From NCBI GenBank assembly GCA_039931435.1, contig JBDTRY010000010.1:1-39784 (forward strand): a DNA stretch of 39,784 nt. Direction: 5' to 3'. The translations under genes and the position numbers were made by a program. The notes under the pieces were generated by a model. It saw nothing but the letters and a program-made list of their open reading frames with translations. It searched no databases and was not told the origin of the DNA. This document shows positions 23,176-30,753 of the stretch, in pieces; within the stretch, counting starts at the first letter, position 1, and every line of letters starts with the position of its first letter. Source of the stretch: JBDTRY01 sp039931435 (GTDB lineage: Bacteria > Acidobacteriota > Thermoanaerobaculia > Gp7-AA8).

Positions 23176-23862
23176 TCAGGCCTTCCAGCCGAATTTACCG
23201 AGCAGCGGGACGAACTCCGCCGGCCCGCAGTCTTCGATCTGAATACCGGTTCCGGCACGGGTGATCCGGGCCAGCCGCTGGGCGCCAACGGCTCCGATTG
23301 GAAGGATCATTTTTCCTGTTCTCGAGAGCTGCTGGACAAGTGGAGATGGCACTTCCGGCGCCGCCGCGGCGACGATGATGCGGTCGAATGGTGCCTGGTC
23401 AGACCATCCGTAGGTACCGTCGAAGATCTTCACGCTGACGTTTGCGATTTTCAGGTTCCGGACGATCTCGGCGGCGCGGATGCCAAGATCGCTCACCCGC
23501 TCAATCGAGAACACTTTCCCGGCCAGACGGGAGAGGACCACCGCCTGATAGCCTGTTCCGGTTCCGACTTCCAGGACTTTCTCGCCTCCCTTGAGCTCGA
23601 GCAGTTCCAGCATTCTGGCCACGATCCAGGGCTGCGAGATCGTTTGCTGCTGCCCGATTGGCAGAGCGGAGTTCCCGTAGGCCTTGGAGGCCACGACAGG
23701 GGGGACGAAGAGATGACGGGGAACATGGCGCATGGCTTCCAGAACGCGTTCGTCTTTCACTCCGCGCGCGGCTACGTAGCGTTCCACCATCAGATGGCGC
23801 TGATGGGCGAACTCGCGCGCCTCGGTGGACGACGGATCAGTTTTCGATGGACTGGATGGCAA
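23176..23862 (-). CDS. pcm: Protein-L-isoaspartate O-methyltransferase
   Basis: It methylates isoaspartyl residues so that damaged proteins can be repaired. It has 228 residues, the usual length with an N-terminal extension. Signatures are RHLFVPP, AYGNSALPIGQQQTISQP (substrate site) and motif I VLEVGTGTGYQAVVL. The TTG start at 23862 overlaps the end of surE by 26 bases. A start at a later ATG is possible because the first 20 residues are low-complexity. The surE-pcm pairing is also known in Proteobacteria, where both genes serve stationary-phase survival. Confidence 0.93.
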   Translation of the reverse strand: MPSSPSKTDPSSTEAREFAHQRHLMVERYVAARGVKDERVLEAMRHVPRHLFVPPVVASKAYGNSALPIGQQQTISQPWIVARMLELLELKGGEKVLEVGTGTGYQAVVLSRLAGKVFSIERVSDLGIRAAEIVRNLKIANVSVKIFDGTYGWSDQAPFDRIIVAAAAPEVPSPLVQQLSRTGKMILPIGAVGAQRLARITRAGTGIQIEDCGPAEFVPLLGKFGWKA

Positions 23863-24604
23863 GACTCTGCTCCAAACCCTTCAATTTCTCGATCGACTGG
23901 TGATGGGTCAGATCCAGGTGCAGCGGTGTTATGGATACGAAACCGCTGCTCACCGCGGCAAAGTCGGTTCCCTCGGCTGTCTGCCAGCTCGGAGCATCTC
24001 CCCCGATCCAGAAATACTTTTTGCCCCGGGGATCGAGCCGTTCGACGACACCCTCGGAATAGAGACGTTTCCCGAGGCGCGTGACACGTACGCCCTGAAA
24101 CACTTCGACAGGAAAGTTCACGTTGAGAATGATGCCCGGATCGCGGTCGCCGGCAAGTACATGCCGGGTCAGCGCAGCAGCGAAAGTCGCACAGCGGTCG
24201 AAGGAGAAATTCTCCCCGATGAGCGCGGAGAAGGCGATCGAGGGGATATTCAAAAGTGCTCCTTCGAACGCGGCGGAGATAGTTCCCGAGTAGGTGACGT
24301 CATCCCCGAGGTTCGGGCCGAAATTGATGCCGGAAACAACGATGTCGGGCCGCCGGTCTTTCAGCAGGTGGAGCACGGCCAGGTTTACGCAATCCGTCGG
24401 AGTGCCGTCCACAATCCATTCGTTGGGCTGAAGCTGAAGGAGCCGCAGCGGACGGTTCAGCGTCAACGCGTGCGAGGCTGCGCTCTGCTCGCGGTCAGGG
24501 GCGACGATGGTCACCTCGCCGATGGTCGTCAGCGCCGCTGCCAGCTTGCGCAAACCCTCGCTATATACGCCATCGTCGTTGGTGACCAGGATCCGGGGAG
24601 TCAT
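23837..24604 (-). CDS. surE: 5'/3'-nucleotidase SurE
   Basis: A metal-dependent nucleotidase that dephosphorylates nucleoside monophosphates. It has 255 residues. The metal site shows as ILVTNDDGVYSEGL, the nucleotide-binding part as VAPDREQSAASHALTL, and the family block as SGINFGPNLGDDVTYSGT. The C-terminal end overlaps the pcm start by 26 bases, so translation is coupled. The upstream gap of 119 bases to a tiny membrane-protein gene holds a TACACT box on the minus strand near 24630 but no strong promoter. Confidence 0.95.
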   Translation of the reverse strand: MTPRILVTNDDGVYSEGLRKLAAALTTIGEVTIVAPDREQSAASHALTLNRPLRLLQLQPNEWIVDGTPTDCVNLAVLHLLKDRRPDIVVSGINFGPNLGDDVTYSGTISAAFEGALLNIPSIAFSALIGENFSFDRCATFAAALTRHVLAGDRDPGIILNVNFPVEVFQGVRVTRLGKRLYSEGVVERLDPRGKKYFWIGGDAPSWQTAEGTDFAAVSSGFVSITPLHLDLTHHQSIEKLKGLEQSLAIQSIEN

Positions 24605-24723
24605 TTTGTGAAACCGACCTCGTCATTCCAGTGTACCCGACTTCGCCCGCCACGCTGACCAGCGTGGCCCTTGTCCGCCGTGCAGCAGGATGAGACGGGT
24701 GAGGGGCGCCTCAATCGCGCACC

Positions 24724-24852
24724 CTATGGGCTCTGCGATGACGATTGCCGCGCGCGCACCATTCTTTCCAGCGTTCTCTGCATTCCGTAAAGGACCAGGA
24801 GCAGGAAGGCCACGAGCAGAGCTCCGAGAATGCGCGCCGCCCACTTATTCAC
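24724..24852 (-). CDS. Tiny single-span membrane protein
   Basis: A 42-residue frame with GTG at 24852 overlapping the pdxA stop as GTGA. It has one hydrophobic helix (ILGALLVAFLLLVLYGM) and a basic C-terminal tail (RTLERMVRARQ). The overlap with pdxA and the clear helix-plus-basic-tail pattern support a real small gene. It could be a membrane microprotein, but the function is unknown. Confidence 0.5.
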   Translation of the reverse strand: MNKWAARILGALLVAFLLLVLYGMQRTLERMVRARQSSSQSP

Positions 24853-25826
24853 GATGCATAGGCTCCAGCATGTGCTGCAGTCCAGTCGATGGCGTATTTC
24901 ATGGGAGCAGGATCGGCGATGCCCTTGCCGGCGATGTCGAAGGCCGTGCCGTGATCCACGGAACCGCGTAGATAGGGGAGGCCGATGGTGACGTTCACCG
25001 AGCAATCAAAGGCCACCGTTTTGATCGGGATCAGACCCTGATCGTGATACAGCGCCAGCACTACATCGCAGGAGCCACGCATGGCCGATCGGAAGAGAGT
25101 GTCAGCGGCGAAGGGACCAGTGATTTCAACCCCCTCCCGTCGAGCATCCTCGACTCCTGCGAGCACGGCTTCCTCTTCTCGTCCGAACAGGCCGCCCTCT
25201 CCGGCATGAGGATTCAAGCCCGCTACGGCCATGCGCGGAGGGGCGCCGTAGATGCGCGTGTACTCCCTGACGGTGAGGAGTGCGATCTCGCGAACGGCTC
25301 GTGCCGTGACCATGCCCACGGCGCTGGCCAGTGGTACGTGAACGGTGAGCAGGACGACGCGAAGGGCTTGGGAGTGAAAGAACATTGCGTAGTCGCGCCC
25401 ATACTCTGCCAGTCCGGAACGTGCTGCCAGTAGCTCGGTGTGCCCGTGAAAGCTGCTTCCGGCAGCGACGATGGATTTTTTGTTGATCGGAGCAGTAACG
25501 AGGGCCCTGACGAGGCCGCTGTCGAGATCGTCCAGCGCAGCATTGATGCTGTTCAAGGCGATTCGTCCACAGTCCGCCGAGACTTCTCCGAAACGGAAAG
25601 CCTGGCAATCTCCCACGTCGACGAATTCGCGCCGCTGGCCGGTTCCCACGCTGCCCGGCTGCAGTCTTCGAAACGAGTCGAGGATGGTCCCGATGCCGGG
25701 GGTTTGCACTGTGAGATCCCACGATCCGTAAAGTCGGACCGGGGACGACAAGCTCTCCACCGATTTCAGAACGATTTCGGGGCCGATGCCGGCCGGATCG
25801 CCGAGAGTGATCGCCAGCTGTTTCAC
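24849..25826 (-). CDS. pdxA: 4-hydroxythreonine-4-phosphate dehydrogenase
   Basis: The NAD-dependent step of pyridoxal phosphate synthesis. The 325-residue protein starts KQLAITLGDPAGIGPE and carries the metal-ligand segments HGHTELLA, LNPHAGEGGLFGREE and LYHDQGLIPIK. The C-terminal TIGLPYLRGSVDHGTAFDIAG block is intact. The GTG start at 25826 is only 7 bases from a TAGACT box. The only member of this pathway in the window, it leads a group with the tiny membrane protein. Confidence 0.95.
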   Translation of the reverse strand: MKQLAITLGDPAGIGPEIVLKSVESLSSPVRLYGSWDLTVQTPGIGTILDSFRRLQPGSVGTGQRREFVDVGDCQAFRFGEVSADCGRIALNSINAALDDLDSGLVRALVTAPINKKSIVAAGSSFHGHTELLAARSGLAEYGRDYAMFFHSQALRVVLLTVHVPLASAVGMVTARAVREIALLTVREYTRIYGAPPRMAVAGLNPHAGEGGLFGREEEAVLAGVEDARREGVEITGPFAADTLFRSAMRGSCDVVLALYHDQGLIPIKTVAFDCSVNVTIGLPYLRGSVDHGTAFDIAGKGIADPAPMKYAIDWTAAHAGAYAS

Positions 25827-25833
25827 AGAAACG

Positions 25834-25839
25834 AGTCTA
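25834..25839 (-). promoter_or_regulatory. -10-like box TAGACT before pdxA
   Basis: On the minus strand TAGACT ends 7 bases before the GTG start, and no Shine-Dalgarno lies between. It fits the leaderless pattern seen at other genes here. Confidence 0.35.
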
Positions 25840-25890
25840 ACGCAGGAGCCCCAGGACTTTTGGCCGGCAGCGGTCGAGGTGGACCGACGG

Positions 25891-26226
25891 TTAGAGTTCG
25901 TCCGCCTTGAACAGATACTTGATGTACTGTTTTTGAATGAGCAGGTTCGGCTCGCCGTCCCGGTTGAGCTTGATGCAATTGCGGTCGTACCACTCGATGC
26001 ACCCGTGCAGTTCCTCGCCGTCGCTGAGCACGATGACCATCGGAGTCCTGGCGTTCATCTGTTTCAGATAATAGAAATTTTCGGCGTTGGTCTGATCGGG
26101 GGGAGCGGCTTTGGCCCGAGGTTTTCGCGAACCGTTTTTCATGTCCGAAAAGCTGGAAGCGCCACCATAACGGCGCGCCGTCGGCCGGTAACCGTTACTC
26201 TCGGTAGAGCGACTGGGGAATATCAT
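25891..26226 (-). CDS. Hfq-like Sm-fold RNA chaperone
   Basis: The last 65 residues form an Sm domain: AENFYYLKQMNARTPMVIV (Sm1 opening), LSDGEELHGCIEWYDRNCIKL, and an Sm2 region LLIQKQYIKYLFKADEL. Hfq binds small RNAs and mRNAs as a hexamer. The Sm2 here has K-Q-Y-I-K-Y where classical Hfq has Y-K-H-A, so RNA-rim contacts may differ. A basic, disordered N-terminal extension of about 45 residues is unusual. The ATG at 26226 has GGAGG 5 bases ahead. A GTG 3 bases earlier is too close. It is divergent from etfB. Confidence 0.8.
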   Translation of the reverse strand: MIFPSRSTESNGYRPTARRYGGASSFSDMKNGSRKPRAKAAPPDQTNAENFYYLKQMNARTPMVIVLSDGEELHGCIEWYDRNCIKLNRDGEPNLLIQKQYIKYLFKADEL

Positions 26227-26319
26227 CACAGCCTCCGCGTATGCGATCCACGTCCGACCGGTTGTTCGTGCCGTCCGCCGAGCCTGCCCATGAACCTTGC
26301 TCGCGTGCGGTGAAAAGTG

Positions 26320-26349
26320 CTCATCCGATGGTCGGGAACAACGGATGAG
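26320..26349. repeat. Inverted repeat between hfq-like gene and etfB
   Basis: CTCATCCG at 26320-26327 pairs perfectly with CGGATGAG at 26342-26349, with a 14-base loop. On the plus strand a T5 run follows 9 bases later. There is no gene on that strand to terminate, so it may be an operator or the end of a short transcript. Confidence 0.4.
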
Positions 26350-26432
26350 TCCCTGGCTTTTTCAAGATTTATTCGGTTCTCGGAAGTGCTTGGGCAGCGG
26401 CATTGCGAAGCCCATGCCCGGGTTCCGGTTCC

Positions 26433-26461
26433 TTGCGGTGAGGACTCCTTTCTCCTAGAAT
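26433..26461 (+). promoter_or_regulatory. Sigma-70-type promoter of etfBA
   Basis: TTGCGG (26433-26438) and TAGAAT (26456-26461) are separated by 17 bases. The leader to the TTG start is about 27 bases and contains a GAGGGGAGGA Shine-Dalgarno. Confidence 0.6.
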
Positions 26462-26494
26462 TCGCAGCGACTCGGAGCCCGAGGGGAGGACCTT

Positions 26495-27274
26495 TTGAAT
26501 TCAGTTGTTTGCATCAGTCACGTGCCGGATACCGAATCGAAGATCAAGATCAATCAGGACGGTTCCGGAATCGAGGAAGGGGGACTGAAGTTCATTGTCT
26601 CGCCCTACGATGAGTACGCGCTCGAAGAAGCAATCCGCCTGAAGGAAGCCCACGGCGGCGATGTCACCGTCATCAGCTTCGGACCGGACCGCGTCGCCCA
26701 GGGACTTCGCGAATGTCTTGCTCGCGGTGCGACGAAAGCGTTGCATATCCAGGGAGACCCTTCGGGCGTGGATTCGCTCGGGATCGCCAAAGTTCTGGCT
26801 GCGGCGATCAAACCCATGTCCCCCGATCTGGTGTTGCTTGGGATCAAAGGCGTGGGAACGGACAACTCACTCGTCGGGCCCATGCTGGCCGAGCTTCTGT
26901 CGATGCCCCAGGTGAATGTCGTGACGCATCTGGAACTGGCCGACGGAAAACTTACCGCGCATCGTGAAATCGAGGGAGCGGAAGAAGTCATCGCGCTGGC
27001 CATGCCTGCGGTGATCACGGCGCAGAAGGGTCTGAACGATCCGCGGTATGCCTCCTTGAAAGGAATCATGGCGGCGAAGAAGATCACCATCGAATCGACG
27101 ACGCCGGCCGAGTTGGGAGTCACCGACGAAGAGTTGAACGCGGGCGGCATTCGCATCACATCCCTCGAGCTTCCTCCTGAAAAGGCTGGCGGGCGCCGGA
27201 TTGAAGGTTCCGATACCGCCGCCGCGGCAGCAGAAATCGTTCGTTACATCCGGGAGGAAGTGAAAGCCTTCTGA
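26495..27274 (+). CDS. etfB: Electron transfer flavoprotein, beta subunit
   Basis: A subunit of the FAD/AMP-containing carrier that takes electrons from acyl-CoA and related dehydrogenases. The 259-residue protein starts VVCISHVPDTESKIKI and contains SPYDEYALEEAIRLKE and KGVGTDNSLVGPMLAELL, typical of EtfB. The adenylate-binding DPSGVDSLGIAKVL is present. The TTG at 26495 has a strong GAGGGGAGGA ahead. The next gene, etfA, starts after 223 bases that contain two hairpins. The quinone reductase that accepts the electrons is encoded further downstream at 34819. Confidence 0.95.
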   Translation: MNSVVCISHVPDTESKIKINQDGSGIEEGGLKFIVSPYDEYALEEAIRLKEAHGGDVTVISFGPDRVAQGLRECLARGATKALHIQGDPSGVDSLGIAKVLAAAIKPMSPDLVLLGIKGVGTDNSLVGPMLAELLSMPQVNVVTHLELADGKLTAHREIEGAEEVIALAMPAVITAQKGLNDPRYASLKGIMAAKKITIESTTPAELGVTDEELNAGGIRITSLELPPEKAGGRRIEGSDTAAAAAEIVRYIREEVKAF

Positions 27275-27293
27275 CCTTTGCCTGGCGGACGCC

Positions 27294-27354
27294 TTCGGGG
27301 AAGCCTCAGCTTCCGAAAGCCGGCCACTGAGAGGCATGGAAGGTCTTCGACCTT
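27294..27354 (+). repeat. Two tandem hairpins between etfB and etfA
   Basis: Hairpin one is TTCGG(GG)AAGC-CTCA-GCTTCCGAA (27294-27317) with a 2-base bulge. Hairpin two is AAGGTC-TTC-GACCTT (27340-27354). Neither has a T-run, so they are more likely processing or stability elements than terminators. The rest of the 223-base spacer shows nothing else. Confidence 0.55.
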
Positions 27355-27497
27355 TCGGTGAAACATCTGATCGGAGCCGTTGCAGTTTTCTTCAACCTTG
27401 TTTTCAGAATTCCCGCTTCGCTGACGAAGGCTGGCCTCGAAAGGTCGCGTAACGGGGAAAAATTGATCCGCAGCTTCGTGTCCTCAGGAGAATAACC

Positions 27498-28475
27498 ATG
27501 TCGGGTGTCCTAGTCGTGTGCGAAAGCAAAGAGGGAAAGCTTCGGAAGCCGTCCCGGGAAATTCTTTCACTTGGGCGAAAACTGGCTGCGGAAAGCGGAG
27601 GAACGCTGTCGGCAGTTTCCTTCGGGACGGGGGCGGCCGATCTCGCATCGGATACGGGAAGCGGTGGCGCGACGAAACTCTTTGTGGTGAACGACCCATC
27701 GCTGGACGACTACATGACCGAAACGCACACGTCGGCCCTCCAGGCCGTCGTTGCCATGGCGCAGCCTGACATCCTGCTTTTCTCTGCCAGTACGAACGGA
27801 CGCGACCTTGCGCCCCGAATGGCGGCCCGTCTGAATGTCGGGGTTGCCTCGGACGTGACTTCGCTGGAATGGTCCGACGGAAAACTGCGCGGAACTCGTC
27901 CGTTGTATTCAGGGAAAGTCATCGCCCACTTCGAAGCAGCCGGCAAGCCGGCAGTGGCTACTGTGCGGCCGAACGCCGTTCCCGCTGAGGATGCCGGAGG
28001 GGCTCCCAGCGAAGTCGTTCCCGTGGAATGGCAGGCTGGTGAACCAAAGACGAAGCTCATCGAGACGAAGGCGCCGGCGGCGGGAGAGCTGACGATCGCC
28101 GAAGCGGACATCATCGTCTCGGGCGGCCGAGGGCTGAAGGACGCTGAGAACTATTCCTACATCCGCGACCTGGCTCTTGCTCTCGGTGGCGCCGTGGGCG
28201 CTTCGAGGGCCACCGTGGACGCAGGCTGGATCGACCATCAACACCAGGTTGGACAGACCGGACGCGTCGTCAGTCCGAACCTCTACATCGCCGTCGGGAT
28301 CTCCGGGGCGATCCAGCATCTGGCCGGGATGTCCACTTCGAAGCACATCATCGCCATCAACAAGGATCCGGAGGCCCCGATTTTTCGCGTATCGGACCTG
28401 GCAGTGGTCGGTGATCTTTTTGAGATCCTGCCGGTGCTGACCGAGGAAGTGAAGAAAGCCAAAGCGCAGCATTGA
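27498..28475 (+). CDS. etfA: Electron transfer flavoprotein, alpha subunit
   Basis: The FAD-binding subunit that pairs with EtfB. The 325-residue protein starts VLVVCESKEGKLRKPSRE, contains FSASTNGRDLAPRMAARL, and ends with the FAD site. That site includes DIIVSGGRGLKDAENY, QVGQTGRVVSPNLYIAVG and SGAIQHLAGM, plus NKDPEAPIF. Translation starts at an ATG with CAGGAGAATAACC ahead. No terminator with a T-run is seen, although a GC hairpin follows at 28483. The pilus operon begins 434 bases downstream. Confidence 0.96.
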   Translation: MSGVLVVCESKEGKLRKPSREILSLGRKLAAESGGTLSAVSFGTGAADLASDTGSGGATKLFVVNDPSLDDYMTETHTSALQAVVAMAQPDILLFSASTNGRDLAPRMAARLNVGVASDVTSLEWSDGKLRGTRPLYSGKVIAHFEAAGKPAVATVRPNAVPAEDAGGAPSEVVPVEWQAGEPKTKLIETKAPAAGELTIAEADIIVSGGRGLKDAENYSYIRDLALALGGAVGASRATVDAGWIDHQHQVGQTGRVVSPNLYIAVGISGAIQHLAGMSTSKHIIAINKDPEAPIFRVSDLAVVGDLFEILPVLTEEVKKAKAQH

Positions 28476-28482
28476 ACTCTCA

Positions 28483-28500
28483 GGACGGGCCCCCCCGTCC
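28483..28500 (+). terminator. GC-rich hairpin after etfA
   Basis: GGACGGG-CCCC-CCCGTCC forms a 7-base perfect stem 8 bases after the etfA stop. No T-run follows, so it is a weak terminator or a 3'-end stabiliser. Confidence 0.45.
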
Positions 28501-28700
28501 TCAAGACTCATTGCGCTGCTCTTGCCGCGCGAAGAGGGGAGTTTCGAGCCACCCGGACGCTTCCCCTCGGCCTCCGGCTGAAGATATCTCTCCAAGGTGA
28601 ATCGCAGGCTCCCGGTACAACCCCGTCCCCTGATTCCGGAGGCCGTCACGAGATTGTTGCCGGCCAATCCCCGAATTCCGCGTAATCAGCCATCTTTTTT
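28501..28700 (+). other. Gene-free stretch with nested inverted repeats
   Basis: The 434 bases between etfA and the pilus genes hold no credible gene. GAGGGGA (28534-28540) pairs with TCCCCTC (28562-28568). GGCCTCCGG begins at the next base (28569-28577) and pairs perfectly with CCGGAGGCC (28636-28644). A CTTTTTT ends at 28700. These could fold into two coaxial stems. I do not recognise a known riboswitch. The TGACG repeats that follow are listed separately. Confidence 0.4.
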
Positions 28701-28727
28701 CTCCTTCTCCCTAATAACTATGCAAAT

Positions 28728-28766
28728 TGACGCTTTGTTGACGATCGGACTGACGACGGAATGACG
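28728..28766 (+). promoter_or_regulatory. Four TGACG direct repeats at helical spacing
   Basis: TGACG occurs at 28728, 28739, 28751 and 28762, with periods of 11, 12 and 11 bases. All copies therefore face one side of the helix. They lie about 145-180 bases before the first pilus gene and probably bind a regulator cooperatively. No regulator gene is adjacent. Confidence 0.5.
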
Positions 28767-28909
28767 AGAGCTGCGTAAATTCGCGCTCATAGGTCCAACG
28801 CCTCAGAACGAGATCAAAGAGTTTCAAAAGGAATCTCTGGCGATTGTCGGCAGGGAACAAGATCAACCAGGAAGACGAATTGGTGAGAAGCGAAAGAAAG
28901 GGAAGCATC

Positions 28910-29398
28910 ATGAAGAGCATTACCAGAGTGGTTCTTGCAGTAGTTGTCGGGGTAGGCCTGTCGATGTCCGCATTTGCCGCAACGTCGGCGTTCAAGGACT
29001 TCAATGTCTCAGCCAGCGTCGCTGCCAACTGCACCATCAACGCCACGGATATGGTTTTCGGGGCGTTCGATCCACTGGCTGCTGCCAACGTCGATTCGAC
29101 CAGCACGGTGACCATTACCTGCACGAAGGGCAACGGAGCGACGATCGACATGAACCTTGGCAATAACGCAGCCAACGCCACCCTCACGACGCGAGCCATG
29201 TCCAACGGATCAGCCGGCTATCTCGACTACCAGTTGTACTCGGATTCGTCGCGTTTGGCGGTGTGGACCAGCTTCAGCAGCGGTGCAGCTCCGAGCAAAG
29301 CGGCGCGGCCTTTCACCGTTTACGGCCGGATCCCCGCGGCGGCAGATGCTCCATCCGGTACCTATGGTGATGTGGTTCGAGCCACTGTGAACTTCTGA
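28910..29398 (+). CDS. Csu-type fimbrial major subunit (SCPU domain)
   Basis: A 162-residue secreted pilin with signal peptide MKSITRVVLAVVVGVGLSMS cut after AFA. The mature part is one spore-coat-U beta-sandwich domain. Its two conserved blocks are CTINATDMVFGAFDPL and FTVYGRIPAAADAPSGTYGD, and a Cys pair likely forms the family disulfide. The mature N terminus (ATSAFKDFNVSASVAA) is the probable donor strand for polymerisation. GAAAGGGAAGC precedes the ATG. As the first gene and the only single-domain unit with a Thr/Ser/Ala-rich body, it is the likely shaft subunit. Assembly uses the chaperone and usher that follow. Confidence 0.88.
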   Translation: MKSITRVVLAVVVGVGLSMSAFAATSAFKDFNVSASVAANCTINATDMVFGAFDPLAAANVDSTSTVTITCTKGNGATIDMNLGNNAANATLTTRAMSNGSAGYLDYQLYSDSSRLAVWTSFSSGAAPSKAARPFTVYGRIPAAADAPSGTYGDVVRATVNF

Positions 29399-29415
29399 TC
29401 ATCGGATAAGGAACG

Positions 29416-30213
29416 ATGCTGATGAGATCCCTTTGCCTCCGCAACTCTGGCGTCGTCATGGTGGTTGTGCTGGGCCTGACTGCTGGTTGGGCTCAGCCGA
29501 CCACCGCGGCAACATTCAGAGTGAGCCCGGTGCAGGTGGTATTCGATGGAGCAAGGAGTAGCGATCTGCTGACCATCACCAACCAGAGTTCAGAGGAACT
29601 TCGGTTTCAGATCACGGCATTCACATGGGATCAGCAGCCTTCGGGGGAGATGCAGCTCACGCCAACGAACGAAATCGTCTTCTTTCCAGCGCTGCTCTCG
29701 GTAGCGCCCGGCCAGGAACGAAAAGTTCGAGTGGGCCTCTCCGGAGCGGAGCGGGGCAATGTGGAGAAAACATACCGGCTCTTCTTCGAGGAAATGAGGC
29801 CGATCGATAGTGCGCAGGACGGAAAAGCCCAGATTCGCGTTCTCACGAAAATGGGAGTTCCAGTCTTCCTCCAGCCCAGAAAAGTGTCGTTGAAGTCAGC
29901 TCTGGAAGATGTGCGGGTGGCGGGAGGGACACTCATGTTCGATGTCGCCAACGGTGGCAGCGTCCATTACATGCTTCAGGGCGCTTCAGCCACAGGTTTC
30001 GGGGCTGACGGCAAGAAGATCTTCCAGCATCAGTTCGAGGGCTGGTACGTACTGGCCGGCGGAAAGCGCTCCTATCAGACGGAAATTCCGCCGACGGACT
30101 GCTCGCAGATTCAGAAGATCGTAGTCACGGCCCAGACGGGAGTGCCCGGTACGTCGGACTTCTCGGAGTTGAAGGAACAGATTCTCCAGGCCGCAATTCG
30201 CTGCGGGTCCTGA
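29416..30213 (+). CDS. PapD-like periplasmic fimbrial chaperone
   Basis: A 265-residue secreted chaperone that holds pilins by donor-strand complementation. A signal peptide ends near AWAQPTTAA. The first immunoglobulin domain has FRVSPVQVVFDG, LLTITNQSSEELRFQI and the G1-like VLTKMGVPVFLQP strand. The subunit-binding region PGQERKVRVGL and TYRLFFEEM are conserved. The second domain ends with a Cys pair (TDCSQIQ and IRCGS). It sits 17 bases after the major pilin, and its stop overlaps the next start (TGATG). Confidence 0.9.
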   Translation: MLMRSLCLRNSGVVMVVVLGLTAGWAQPTTAATFRVSPVQVVFDGARSSDLLTITNQSSEELRFQITAFTWDQQPSGEMQLTPTNEIVFFPALLSVAPGQERKVRVGLSGAERGNVEKTYRLFFEEMRPIDSAQDGKAQIRVLTKMGVPVFLQPRKVSLKSALEDVRVAGGTLMFDVANGGSVHYMLQGASATGFGADGKKIFQHQFEGWYVLAGGKRSYQTEIPPTDCSQIQKIVVTAQTGVPGTSDFSELKEQILQAAIRCGS

Positions 30214-30740
30214 TGACAAGTCGGATCCAGGGAGACCGTTTCGTGCGCCAATGGTTCTTGATCGTTGCCGGTCTGATGCTGCTGTCGGCACGCCCTCTGT
30301 CTGCGGCCAGTGTCACCGCAAGCATGGACGTGAGGGCGACGGTGATCGGTAACTGTCGGGTTAGCGTGACCGACCTCTCATTCGGTGATTACGACCCCCT
30401 CGGGTTTCACAGCCAGGCCAGTCTCGACGCCTCAGCCACGCTCAATCTGGTTTGTACGAAAGACCTGGCCGTGGTCGTCTCTCTGGATCAGGGCCGGCAC
30501 TCCACCTCTGCACGATCCGTACGGCAACTTGAACTCGGAACCTATCGTCTCGACTATCAGCTCTACCGGGATTCCGCGCGCCAGGCGATCTGGGCGGACG
30601 GAGAATTTGGGGAACGCGTCGCCGGCACCGGTCTGATCTCTTCGGCCGTGGAAGTGACCGTCTTCGGTCGAATTCCAGGCGGGCAGGTCGTGCCGGCCGG
30701 TGCCTATACGGACGTCGTCACCGCCAAGGTCGACTTCTAG
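30213..30740 (+). CDS. Minor fimbrial subunit (SCPU domain)
   Basis: A second single-domain pilin of 175 residues, with the conserved blocks CRVSVTDLSFGDYDPL and VTVFGRIPGGQVVPAGAYTD. A hydrophobic export signal (WFLIVAGLMLLSARPLS) follows a short basic start. An internal GTG at 30243 could be the true start, giving a shorter signal. It is more charged than the first pilin, which suits an adapter between shaft and tip. It lies between the chaperone and the usher. Confidence 0.88.
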   Translation: MTSRIQGDRFVRQWFLIVAGLMLLSARPLSAASVTASMDVRATVIGNCRVSVTDLSFGDYDPLGFHSQASLDASATLNLVCTKDLAVVVSLDQGRHSTSARSVRQLELGTYRLDYQLYRDSARQAIWADGEFGERVAGTGLISSAVEVTVFGRIPGGQVVPAGAYTDVVTAKVDF

Positions 30741-30753
30741 GGTGGAGCTCATC

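Noticed and set aside
22567..24084. 505-residue plus-strand frame opposite pcm, surE and the anchored protein
   Set aside because: It crosses three real minus-strand genes and a terminator, and shows no motif.
27909..28667. 252-residue minus-strand frame reaching into the etfA-pilus gap
   Set aside because: Mostly antisense to etfA, with no Shine-Dalgarno or motif.
28501..28700. c-di-GMP (GEMM) riboswitch before the pilus genes
   Set aside because: Considered because pili are often c-di-GMP controlled, but the conserved GGACGCAAAGCC-type core and matching tetraloop receptor are absent.
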